Assembly (NCBI GenBank): GCA_964519805.1
Contig: CAZFKN010000146.1
Span: 1-6,233 of the forward strand
DNA length: 6,233 nt
Direction of reading: 5' to 3'
DNA from: DASQPE01 sp964519805
Lineage (GTDB): Bacteria; Gemmatimonadota; Gemmatimonadetes; Gemmatimonadales; GWC2-71-9
In this document: piece by piece, positions 1 to 5,411 of the stretch
How positions within the stretch are numbered: the stretch's first letter is position 1
Layout: each line of letters opens with the position of its first letter
Notes under the pieces: model-generated
Databases searched by the model: none
The model's input: the letters and a program-made list of their open reading frames with translations, nothing else
What the model was told of the DNA's origin: nothing
Position numbers and translations under genes: made by a program

Positions 1-53
1 CAGCCGGGGAAAAGGGCAACGAGCAGGAGGAACACCACCCCACGGAGTCGCAT
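1..53 (-). CDS. N-terminal fragment of an exported or membrane protein (gene runs off the left edge)
   Basis: An ATG at 53 on the minus strand opens a frame that stays open to the window edge. The 17 visible residues read MRLRGVVFLLLVALFPG: two arginines followed by an unbroken hydrophobic run, as in a signal peptide or first membrane helix. A GGAGG ribosome binding site lies 7 nt upstream (plus-strand cctcc at 61-65), which is what makes this short fragment credible. The gene follows the DUF2007 gene by 39 nt on the same strand and is probably in its operon. The mature protein is outside the window, so its function cannot be named. Confidence 0.6.
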   Translation of the reverse strand, partial: MRLRGVVFLLLVALFPG

Positions 54-60
54 AGTCGGC

Positions 61-65
61 CCTCC
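61..65 (-). promoter_or_regulatory. Ribosome binding site of the left-edge gene
   Basis: GGAGG on the minus strand, 7 nt before the ATG at 53. It is a perfect core Shine-Dalgarno in the short gap between the DUF2007 stop and the next start, and it is the main support for the truncated signal-peptide gene. Confidence 0.65.
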
Positions 66-92
66 GATACGGAAGTCAGCCGCCGGCGTCGC

Positions 93-305
93 TTAGCCGT
101 CTCCCGCCCCGAGGATCTCGCGCGCGGCTTCGGCATCCTCGGGCGCTACGACGACGCGGATCTCGGACATGAGCGACATGGCCGGCAGCATGCCTCCGGC
201 ATCGTCGCGGAGGAGCGACGCCTCGATGCCGTTCGCGGCCAGGATCGCCCGCGCGAGATCGGCCTCCGACTCGGTCATGAAGCGCCGCACCACCACCCGC
301 GCCAT
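93..305 (-). CDS. DUF2007-family small protein (putative signal-transducing protein)
   Basis: A 70-residue cytoplasmic protein with the pattern of DUF2007: a first strand (VVVRRF, about residues 4-9), an ESEADLARAILAANGI helix (12-27) and an alternate-strand end with IRVVVAPEDAEAAREIL (about 49-65). The family is ferredoxin-like in fold and often annotated as putative signal transducing, but no biochemical role is established. The ATG at 305 comes 1 nt after the TGA of the 186-aa gene upstream, so translation is probably coupled. A G-rich stretch 5 nt before the ATG is the only ribosome-binding candidate. The match is from memory of the family pattern, not from a search. A role together with the two neighbouring genes is inferred from spacing only. 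Confidence 0.72.
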   Translation of the reverse strand: MARVVVRRFMTESEADLARAILAANGIEASLLRDDAGGMLPAMSLMSEIRVVVAPEDAEAAREILGAGDG

Positions 306-306
306 G

Positions 307-867
307 TCAGCCCCCCAATACCACCTGCTCCTTCAGCACCCACACCTTGGTGGCGAAGAAGAGGCCGATCATCAGCCGGTGATCGTCGGGACGGACGATT
401 GCCACCAGCCCGTCGCCGTCGTTCCCCTTGGTGGCGCGCACGGTGTCCTTCACCCGGAGCCGAGTGGCGACGTCCTCGAACCAGCCGGGCAGCAGCCCGC
501 GCTCGTGCTTCTTGAGCACGTCCTTCGTCCGCTCTCCGGTCGGATCGGCGAGGGCGATCTGGCAGTAGTACCACCCGCGATAGTCGGCCCGACCGGCACG
601 GCTGAACGTGAGCGACCGCCGCTCGAGCCCGACCCAAGCCATTACGCTCGGCGTCGTGTGGGGTCGAACCTCGATGCGCTCATCGGTCGCCTTGGGCACC
701 CGGACGAAGAACTCCCACACGTTGTTCCGGTCGAAGTTGTCGTCCTCGACCCGATACGTGAGCTCCGTGCCGGAGACGGGCTCGCGGCTGAACGTCCACG
801 ACGCGTGCCGCTCGCTCGTCAGCTCCACCTTCAGCTTCGCCAGCCGGTACCGCCGATAGCGGGCCAT
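307..867 (-). CDS. Unrecognised 186-aa protein
   Basis: I do not recognise this family. The protein starts MARYRRYRLAKLK, a basic N terminus with no signal peptide. It continues with a probable beta-rich region (about residues 15-110) containing many aromatic residues and the sequence YRGWYYCQIAL, then a charged segment with KDVLKKHERGLLPGWFEDVA, and ends in hydrophobic strands including HRLMIGLFFATKVWVLKEQ. It looks soluble and globular. The frame is open upstream to 1074, but the ATG at 867 is preferred because a full GGAGGTGA Shine-Dalgarno precedes it and the upstream extension runs antisense into the peptidase 3' end with poor composition. It is followed by the DUF2007 gene after 1 nt, so the two products are likely made together. 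The gene is well supported; the function is unknown. Confidence 0.8.
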   Translation of the reverse strand: MARYRRYRLAKLKVELTSERHASWTFSREPVSGTELTYRVEDDNFDRNNVWEFFVRVPKATDERIEVRPHTTPSVMAWVGLERRSLTFSRAGRADYRGWYYCQIALADPTGERTKDVLKKHERGLLPGWFEDVATRLRVKDTVRATKGNDGDGLVAIVRPDDHRLMIGLFFATKVWVLKEQVVLGG

Positions 868-871
868 CCGG

Positions 872-879
872 TCACCTCC
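872..879 (-). promoter_or_regulatory. Strong ribosome binding site deciding the start of the 186-aa gene
   Basis: GGAGGTGA on the minus strand matches the anti-Shine-Dalgarno of 16S rRNA over eight bases, with GGAGG 7 nt from the ATG at 867. It argues for the shorter frame rather than the extension up to 1074. Confidence 0.75.
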
Positions 880-911
880 GGGCAGCGGGGGACTGTGCCT
901 GCGAACCTTCG

Positions 912-917
912 ATAATA
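912..917 (-). promoter_or_regulatory. Possible -10 element upstream of the 186-aa gene
   Basis: TATTAT on the minus strand, one mismatch from TATAAT, stands out as an AT-rich patch in the 80-nt gap between the peptidase stop and the ATG at 867. No matching -35 hexamer is visible 16-18 nt upstream, where the sequence is GC-rich hairpin. If real, it would start the 186-aa/DUF2007/secreted-protein operon with a leader of about 40 nt. Weak evidence. Confidence 0.22.
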
Positions 918-926
918 CCGAATCCG

Positions 927-943
927 GGGGCGCGCCGCGCCCC
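927..943 (-). terminator. GC hairpin just after the peptidase stop, possible terminator
   Basis: A perfect 7-bp inverted repeat, GGGGCGC and GCGCCCC, separated by 3 nt, begins 4 nt beyond the peptidase stop codon. The location suits a transcript-end structure. No T-run follows on the minus strand (the sequence goes on CGGATTCGG), so it is not a canonical intrinsic terminator. It may instead protect the 3' end or simply reflect high G+C. Confidence 0.3.
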
Positions 944-947
944 GCGG

Positions 948-2699
948 TCAGTGGTGCATCCGCCGCATGTCCTCGAGAATGGGCGCCGGCGTCACCGGGC
1001 CGCCGAGGAAGTCGGTAATGACCTGGCGAGACGAGCGCTCCAGCCCCCAGCGGTAAAGGCGCGGAGCGACCCATCCGTACCAGGTAGAGTCACCGGTGGC
1101 GAACGGCCCATGCAGCTCGCGGGTTCGAGCCCGGATCGCGGCGATCACGATTGCGCCGGCGGCGTAATTCATCATGTAGCCCGGCGAGTCCAGAAGCTGC
1201 CCCCGCATGGCCCACCAGGACAGCTCCGGGTGCGGACGGATGCGGAGGTAGCTCCGGGTGATGGCGGTCCAGACCTGGTTGGGGTCGAGGGTCGGATCGC
1301 GCAGGAGCCGGGCCTCGAACAGCGCCCAGGCCACGTCCATCACGATGCTGGCGTAGCGGGCGCGGAGGCCGTCGGCCAACGGCACCGAGTCGCCCAGCCA
1401 GCGGTACTGCCAACTGGGCTCGTAAACATCCAGCGCGACGAAGTCGCCCAGCGCCTCGCTGAACGGATCGCTGTCGGGCCAGTCGAGAAACGCGGGTCGG
1501 GTGCGTATGGCGGCGATGTGCACCGCGTGCCCGGTTTCGTGCAGCAATTCGTTGAGGTTGGTGAGATCGCCGGTCTCGTAGGTGGCGAAGACCCAGGGCT
1601 CGGCCGGAGCCCAGGTCCCGCCGATCCGCCGGGCGCGGCGCCCGAAGGCCGTGAACGCCACCGGGGTCTTGCCATTACGAGGCGCGAGGTCGTAGTGCAC
1701 GCCGAGCGCCGCCGGATCTGCCCCAAGGGCGCGGAATACCTGCTTGGTGAGCGAGTCGAGGCGCTCGCGCGGAATCCGGCGGCCGAGGACCCGGTTTGCC
1801 CGACCGGCGAGATATTCCCAGTCCCAGGGTTCGATCAGCCGGTCGGGCATGCCGGCCCGCCAGGTCTCGAGGATCCGGACGAGCCAGCGCTCCAGCGAGT
1901 CCGGCTCGATCCCGAGGGCGCGCGCACTGGCGGCCGCCGGCGGCTCGCGCCCCCGAGGCTCGAGCCCGAGGAGCAGGCGATAGGGACTGCGGGATCCGCC
2001 GACCCCGTCCATGCTGCGCCACAGTGGCTGGAGTGCGAGAAACATCGTGCGCCGACGCTCCGGACTCTGCTCCTGGCTGGGAGTAAAGCGGCTCAGGGGC
2101 CGACCCTCGAACCGCAGGCGCCGCCCGGCCCAGCCGTAGCACGCGTACGCGCGGGCTCGGAGTGCGCCCGCGCCGCCGGAGGCGGCGAGGGCACCCGGAT
2201 CGTAGGTGCAGTCCGGTGGCGTCGTGTCCGCGGCAACCAGCGGCAGCGAGTCGGCAACTGGACCGAGCCCCGAGTCGAGCACCTGGCGCATGACCGCGAG
2301 CGCCCTCCGGTCCTCGCTACCCAGTGGCACCGAGTCGATCCCGCCGAGGCGGGGCTCGAGGGTGGCGCGCAGGCGGTCGGCGCGCCGGGCGAGGGTTGCC
2401 AGGGGAATGCCGTCGGGCCCCTCGCGCAGGCCGGCGGAGGACGACACCGAGATGCGGTCGCGCAGCGCGCGGAGGTCGGCGTACGCTGATTCCGCCTGCG
2501 TGAGTGCCGCCGCTGCGCCGCTAGGTGCGGGCGCGGCTTTCTCGAGCGGCGGCCCGCTGGCGCGGCCCTGCGGCCCGCACGCGGAGACGAGGCAAGCCAA
2601 CGCCACGCCCGGGATGGCGAGGGAGCGATCCCGCGGCTGGCGTGGACTTGCGGGAACCTTCTGCTCCTGGTTAGTGTTGATGCGTACAGTACGTGACAT
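948..2699 (-). CDS. Peptidase M2 (ACE)-like zinc metallopeptidase, predicted lipoprotein
   Basis: A 583-residue exported zinc peptidase. The metal site is visible: HETGH at residues 387-391, and a third ligand Glu at 415 in FSEALGDFVALDVYEP. Both the spacing and the flanking sequence match the M2 (angiotensin-converting enzyme) pattern HEMGH...FHEAIGDVLALSVSTP. The middle region (DCTYDPGAL...ACYGWAGRRL) also recalls the M2 helical N-terminal half, and the C terminus (MNYAAGAIVIAAI...WGLERSSRQVITDFLG) recalls M2/M3-type enzymes. The N terminus has a hydrophobic stretch ending in a lipobox (VSAC, Cys41) with Gly after it, suggesting an outer-membrane or periplasmic lipoprotein. ATG at 2699 is chosen as the start. 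Its ribosome binding site is weak, and a GTG at 2780 is an in-frame alternative that would put 67 residues before the Cys. The substrate is unknown; a dipeptidyl carboxypeptidase activity would be inference. It lies 81 nt after the GNAT gene. Confidence 0.85.
   Translation of the reverse strand: MSRTVRINTNQEQKVPASPRQPRDRSLAIPGVALACLVSACGPQGRASGPPLEKAAPAPSGAAAALTQAESAYADLRALRDRISVSSSAGLREGPDGIPLATLARRADRLRATLEPRLGGIDSVPLGSEDRRALAVMRQVLDSGLGPVADSLPLVAADTTPPDCTYDPGALAASGGAGALRARAYACYGWAGRRLRFEGRPLSRFTPSQEQSPERRRTMFLALQPLWRSMDGVGGSRSPYRLLLGLEPRGREPPAAASARALGIEPDSLERWLVRILETWRAGMPDRLIEPWDWEYLAGRANRVLGRRIPRERLDSLTKQVFRALGADPAALGVHYDLAPRNGKTPVAFTAFGRRARRIGGTWAPAEPWVFATYETGDLTNLNELLHETGHAVHIAAIRTRPAFLDWPDSDPFSEALGDFVALDVYEPSWQYRWLGDSVPLADGLRARYASIVMDVAWALFEARLLRDPTLDPNQVWTAITRSYLRIRPHPELSWWAMRGQLLDSPGYMMNYAAGAIVIAAIRARTRELHGPFATGDSTWYGWVAPRLYRWGLERSSRQVITDFLGGPVTPAPILEDMRRMHH
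2683..2693. repeat. 11-bp palindrome at the start of the peptidase gene
   Basis: CGTAC-A-GTACG is a perfect inverted repeat with one central base. It overlaps codons 3-6 of the peptidase gene and sits in a locally AT-richer patch. It could be a regulator site or chance; no second copy was seen in the window. Confidence 0.3.
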
Positions 2700-2780
2700 A
2701 GCCTTCGGGCCCCGGGGAATCAGAGCAGCCCGGGTGATCAAATCTGCCACGAGCCTTCGTCCCGGTGGGTGCCTCGGCAC

Positions 2781-3260
2781 TCAGCCGGGCGTTGTGTTTT
2801 CGGGCCCGGCGCGGCGTGCGGGCTTGAGATACACGTGCTGGGTCTTCGAGCGGGCGTAGCCCAGCCGCAGGTAGAAGGGGTGCGATTCCACACGCGCCAC
2901 GTTGCTGCGGACCTTCACCGTGCGGAGACCGCGTTCGCGCGCCCAGGCCTCCACCTCCGAGACGAGCGCCCGGCCGGCGCCGTGGCCCCGCTGCCCCGCG
3001 TCGACGACGAGCCCCATGATCTCGCACCAGGGCGCGCTCTCGAGGATCTGCCGTTCTTCCGCGTGGATCCAGCCGATGGCCTCGCCCGCCGGCGACTCGG
3101 CGACCCGGAGGAAGTGCTCGGTGCGCGGAAGCAGCTTCGACAGGCGGCCGGCGATGTCGTCTGGCGATGCCGGATAGCCCAGCTGCGTGCTGAGCTCAGC
3201 CAGGCGGGAGGCATCCTCGAGACGTGGGGCTCGAATCTTCGCGATCCCCGCGGCAGTCAT
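2781..3260 (-). CDS. GNAT family N-acetyltransferase
   Basis: A 159-residue single-domain GNAT enzyme that would transfer an acetyl group from acetyl-CoA to an amine; the substrate cannot be told. It begins IRAPRLEDASRLAELSTQLGYP, the usual first strand and helix. Strand 4 and the pyrophosphate loop read IMGLVVDAGQRGHGAGRAL, giving the acetyl-CoA motif R91-G-H-G94-A-G96. The later RSNVARVESHPFYLRLGYARSKTQHVYLK is typical of the C-terminal half, with the FYLRLGY helix-strand junction. The last 11 residues are a low-complexity tail. The ATG at 3260 overlaps the nmrA stop as ATGA, a strong sign of coupled translation. An in-frame start at 3296 would lie deep inside nmrA and adds residues unlike the family. 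Confidence 0.88.
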   Translation of the reverse strand: MTAAGIAKIRAPRLEDASRLAELSTQLGYPASPDDIAGRLSKLLPRTEHFLRVAESPAGEAIGWIHAEERQILESAPWCEIMGLVVDAGQRGHGAGRALVSEVEAWARERGLRTVKVRSNVARVESHPFYLRLGYARSKTQHVYLKPARRAGPENTTPG

Positions 3261-4207
3261 TCCAACGGGATCCGGCTCTTGTTCTGCGCCAGCCACTGCT
3301 CGAACGTCTGGAGCTCCGGGTTGAGCGCGCGAGCGATCTTCGGATCACGCGGGCCGCAGAAGGCCTGCTGGAAATCCCGCTTGAACTGGAACATGTTGCC
3401 CAGGTCCTCGGCCCCCGGAAAGCCGAAGCTGCGGTAGACCTCGGGCGGGACGGCGTTGTAGCGCACTTCCTCGCCCAGTGCCTTGGTGAGGGCCGCCGCC
3501 AACTCGCTGCCCGTCAGGTGCTCGCCCGCAATGGCGACGGTCTTCCCGATGAACTCCTGCCCCCGCTTGAAGATCGCGTAGGCGACCTTGCCGATGTCCT
3601 CCACGGCGATCGCCGGCAGCTTCTTGTCGTCCATCGGAAACGTGAGGGCGAGCTTGCCATCAGGACCGCGCTTGGGTCCGGACCCGAAGAAGATGAAGTT
3701 CTCCCAGTAGAACGACGTGAGCAGAAACGTCGTGGGCACGCCGAGCTTTCGGAACACGTCGTCGGCTTCGCCCTTGGCGTCGAAGTGGGGGACCTTGTAC
3801 TTGCCCATGAGGGTGGGCATCCGGTTGTCGGATAACGGCACGAACTTCCGTGTGTCCTCCAGCGTAGACCATATCACGTGGCGGAGGCCGGTCTGTTTCG
3901 CGGCCTGCGCCATGGCGGTGGCGTCGGCCAGCTCCCGCTCGGGGGAGAAGTGCTCCCAGAAGAACGTCACGCAGAACGCTCCGTGCGCCCCCGCGAATGC
4001 CCGCTCGAGGCTCTTCGAATCGCTCGCGTCCGCCGCCACGACTTCCGCGCCCGCCGCGGCCAGGGCCTTGGCCTTCTCCGAGGCAGGGTTCCGCGTGATC
4101 GCGCGGGCGGCGAAGCCGCCGGCCTTGTCACGCAGAATCGCCCGGACCACTCCGCCACCTTGGGCGCCGGTGGCGCCCATCACCGCGATGATTCTCTTGT
4201 CCGCCAT
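3257..4207 (-). CDS. NmrA/HSCARG (NMRAL1)-like NAD(P)-binding protein
   Basis: A 316-residue Rossmann-fold protein of the atypical short-chain dehydrogenase group. The nucleotide loop GATGAQG is at residues 11-17, and TRNP at 38-41 supplies the Arg that in the family contacts the NADP 2'-phosphate. No Tyr-x-x-x-Lys pair occupies the expected catalytic position (the strand reads HVIWSTLED), consistent with NmrA-type redox sensors rather than active dehydrogenases. Similarity to human NMRAL1 is recognisable in HFDAKGEADDVFRKLGVP (from 141), GFPGAEDLGNMF (262-273) and the LNPELQTFEQWL tail (295-306). An AGGAG site lies 9 nt before the ATG. It is first in a leftward unit and coupled to the GNAT gene by a 4-nt overlap. 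An NAD(P)-dependent quinone- or isoflavone-type reductase is a weaker alternative. Confidence 0.9.
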   Translation of the reverse strand: MADKRIIAVMGATGAQGGGVVRAILRDKAGGFAARAITRNPASEKAKALAAAGAEVVAADASDSKSLERAFAGAHGAFCVTFFWEHFSPERELADATAMAQAAKQTGLRHVIWSTLEDTRKFVPLSDNRMPTLMGKYKVPHFDAKGEADDVFRKLGVPTTFLLTSFYWENFIFFGSGPKRGPDGKLALTFPMDDKKLPAIAVEDIGKVAYAIFKRGQEFIGKTVAIAGEHLTGSELAAALTKALGEEVRYNAVPPEVYRSFGFPGAEDLGNMFQFKRDFQQAFCGPRDPKIARALNPELQTFEQWLAQNKSRIPLE

Positions 4208-4216
4208 GGTTCTCTT

Positions 4217-4221
4217 CTCCT
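4217..4221 (-). promoter_or_regulatory. Ribosome binding site of the NmrA-like gene
   Basis: AGGAG on the minus strand, 9 nt before the ATG at 4207; supports that start. Confidence 0.65.
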
Positions 4222-4348
4222 CGATACACGGTTAGAACGCGGCCCGCACGACGCCGCCATCCAGCCGGCCGGCGGCCCCGTTCGTCGCAGAGGCGCGAGA
4301 GCTCGCGAGATAGACCGCCATCGCCGCCGCCTCTCTTTCCAATCTGGT

Positions 4349-4376
4349 AGCATAGCCCGACCCGTCCGGGGCACAA
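4349..4376 (-). promoter_or_regulatory. Candidate promoter for the nmrA-GNAT unit
   Basis: On the minus strand TTGTGC (4376-4371) and TATGCT (4354-4349) are separated by 16 nt. They match 3 of 6 and 4 of 6 positions of the sigma-70 consensus. Transcription would begin near 4341, giving a leader of about 130 nt. It is the best candidate seen in the divergent intergenic region, but the score is modest. Confidence 0.22.
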
Positions 4377-4382
4377 AGGCCA

Positions 4383-4400
4383 CGCCCCGTCTCCGGGGCG
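4383..4400. repeat. GC-rich hairpin in the divergent intergenic region
   Basis: CGCCCCG and CGGGGCG form a perfect 7-bp stem around a TCTC loop. It is between the candidate nmrA promoter and the MarR-GNAT operator. No T-run follows on either strand, so a terminator is unlikely. Its role is unknown and may be none. The remainder of the 256-nt gap (4208-4463) shows no credible gene. Confidence 0.4.
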
Positions 4401-4426
4401 CGGGACCAGCCTCGGGTCCGATGATA

Positions 4427-4441
4427 CTTGACCAAGGCAAG
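4427..4441. promoter_or_regulatory. Putative MarR-type operator upstream of the MarR-GNAT gene
   Basis: CTTGACCAAGGCAAG is a pseudo-palindrome with matching CTTG/CAAG ends plus one further paired position, resembling the CTTGCCTAGGCAAG type of MarR operator. A second register, ACTTG (4426-4430) with CAAGT (4442-4446), overlaps it. It lies 23 nt before the preferred ATG at 4464, where a repressor would block RNA polymerase. Autoregulation is the usual behaviour of MarR proteins; that this protein binds here is inference. Confidence 0.5.
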
Positions 4442-4456
4442 CAAGTGCATGACATT
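4428..4456 (+). promoter_or_regulatory. Possible promoter of the MarR-GNAT gene, giving a leaderless transcript
   Basis: TTGACC (4428-4433, 5 of 6 consensus) and GACATT (4451-4456, 3 of 6) are 17 nt apart. The predicted start of transcription falls at about the ATG at 4464. No Shine-Dalgarno precedes that ATG, so a leaderless mRNA is consistent. A competing -10, GATACT at 4423-4428, would place the start near 4435. Confidence 0.28.
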
Positions 4457-4475
4457 GGCATCTATGACCAAGGCC
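4429..4475 (+). repeat. Three spaced copies of TGACnnnGGC before and at the MarR-GNAT start
   Basis: TGACCAAGGCA (4429-4439), TGACATTGGCA (4450-4460) and TGACCAAGGCC (4465-4475) are direct repeats. The outer copies share ten bases exactly. Spacings are 21 and 15 bp. The first copy lies inside the pseudo-palindrome; the last overlaps the start codon. Confidence 0.45.
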
Positions 4476-5405
4476 GCTGCTGAGGCCGGCGCCGAGCGGG
4501 TCGACTCTGTCCGCCGGTTCAACCGTTTCTACACCCGCCAGATCGGCGTGCTGAACGAGGGCCTGCTCGACAGCCCGTTCAGCCTGGCCGAGGCCCGGGT
4601 GCTGTACGAGCTGGCCCACCGGGATCGGCCCACCGCCGCGGTGCTGGCCCGGGATCTGGGACTGGACGCGGGATATCTGAGCCGGCTGCTCGCCGCGCTT
4701 GGCCGGCGCGGGCTCGTGGCGGGCTCCGCCGCCGCGAGAGACCGGCGGCAGAGCCTGCTCTCGCTCACCCGGAAGGGGCGGGCCGCGTTCGCGCGGCTGG
4801 ATCGGCGCTCGCGAGCGCAGGTCGGGACGCTGCTCGACGGTCTGCCGCCCGAGGCACAGACCCGTCTCCTCGCGGCCATGGGCACGGTCGAGTCGCTACT
4901 GGGGGCCCGTCCCACCGGTCAGGCGGCGCCATATCTGCTCCGTCCGCACCAGCCGGGGGACCTGGGGTGGGTGGTGCACCGCCACGGAGCGCTCTACGCG
5001 GAGGAATACGGCTGGGATGACCGCTTCGAGGGGCTGGTGGCTCAGGTCGTCGCCGAATTTGTCGAGCACTACGACCCGAAGCGCGAGCGCTGCTGGATCG
5101 CCGAGCGCGACGGCGAGATCGTCGGCTCGGTGTTTCTCGTCCGGCACACCAAGACCACCGCCAAGCTCCGGCTGCTGCTGGTCGAGCCGTCGGCCCGCGG
5201 GCTCGGCATCGGTCGGCGCCTGGTGCGCGAGTGCGTCCGCTTCGCGCGCCAGACCGGATACCGCAGAATCACCCTCTGGACCAACAGCGTGCTCCACGCA
5301 GCGCGCCACCTCTACGAGGAGGCCGGCTTCAGGCTGGTCAAGAAGGAGCCCCACGCCATGTTCGGCGAGGGGCTCGTGGGAGAAACCTGGGAGCTGGTGC
5401 TCTGA
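4464..5405 (+). CDS. MarR-family regulator fused to a GNAT acetyltransferase
   Basis: A 313-residue two-domain cytoplasmic protein. Residues 1 to about 145 are a MarR winged helix: RRFNRFYTRQIG dimer helix, a DNA-binding helix-turn-helix at about 57-83 (TAAVLARDLGLDAGYLSRLLAALGRRG), and a wing with the conserved D93-R94-R95 before LSLTRKGR. From about 155 to the end is a GNAT domain with strand 4 and acetyl-CoA loop LLLVEPSARGLGIGRR, motif R245-G-L-G248-I-G250, and AARHLYEEAGFRLVKKE near the C terminus. Such fusions are a known architecture annotated as bifunctional HTH regulator/GNAT, but substrate and effector are generally unknown. ATG at 4464 is preferred; ATG at 4449 and TTG at 4428 are in-frame alternatives without a Shine-Dalgarno. 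It is divergent from nmrA and ends 6 nt from the PII gene. Confidence 0.9.
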   Translation: MTKAAAEAGAERVDSVRRFNRFYTRQIGVLNEGLLDSPFSLAEARVLYELAHRDRPTAAVLARDLGLDAGYLSRLLAALGRRGLVAGSAAARDRRQSLLSLTRKGRAAFARLDRRSRAQVGTLLDGLPPEAQTRLLAAMGTVESLLGARPTGQAAPYLLRPHQPGDLGWVVHRHGALYAEEYGWDDRFEGLVAQVVAEFVEHYDPKRERCWIAERDGEIVGSVFLVRHTKTTAKLRLLLVEPSARGLGIGRRLVRECVRFARQTGYRRITLWTNSVLHAARHLYEEAGFRLVKKEPHAMFGEGLVGETWELVL

Positions 5406-5411
5406 GGCGGG

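Noticed and set aside
169..915. A 248-codon plus-strand open frame over the 186-aa and DUF2007 genes
   Set aside because: No ribosome binding site and low-complexity composition; the minus-strand genes have a strong Shine-Dalgarno, tight spacing and globular sequences.
868..1074. N-terminal extension of the 186-aa protein
   Set aside because: It would overlap the peptidase 3' end by over 100 nt with Pro/Arg/Gly-rich sequence, and GGAGGTGA precedes the internal ATG at 867.
951..2489. A 512-codon plus-strand open frame antisense to the peptidase gene
   Set aside because: Composition is dominated by Arg, Pro, Gly, His and Glu with no recognisable domain, while the opposite strand encodes a peptidase with an intact zinc site. 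Long antisense frames are expected at this G+C.
4232..4522. A 96-codon minus-strand open frame in the divergent intergenic region, ending 24 nt before nmrA
   Set aside because: It overlaps the MarR-GNAT start and operator, has no clear ribosome binding site and resembles no family; more likely chance.
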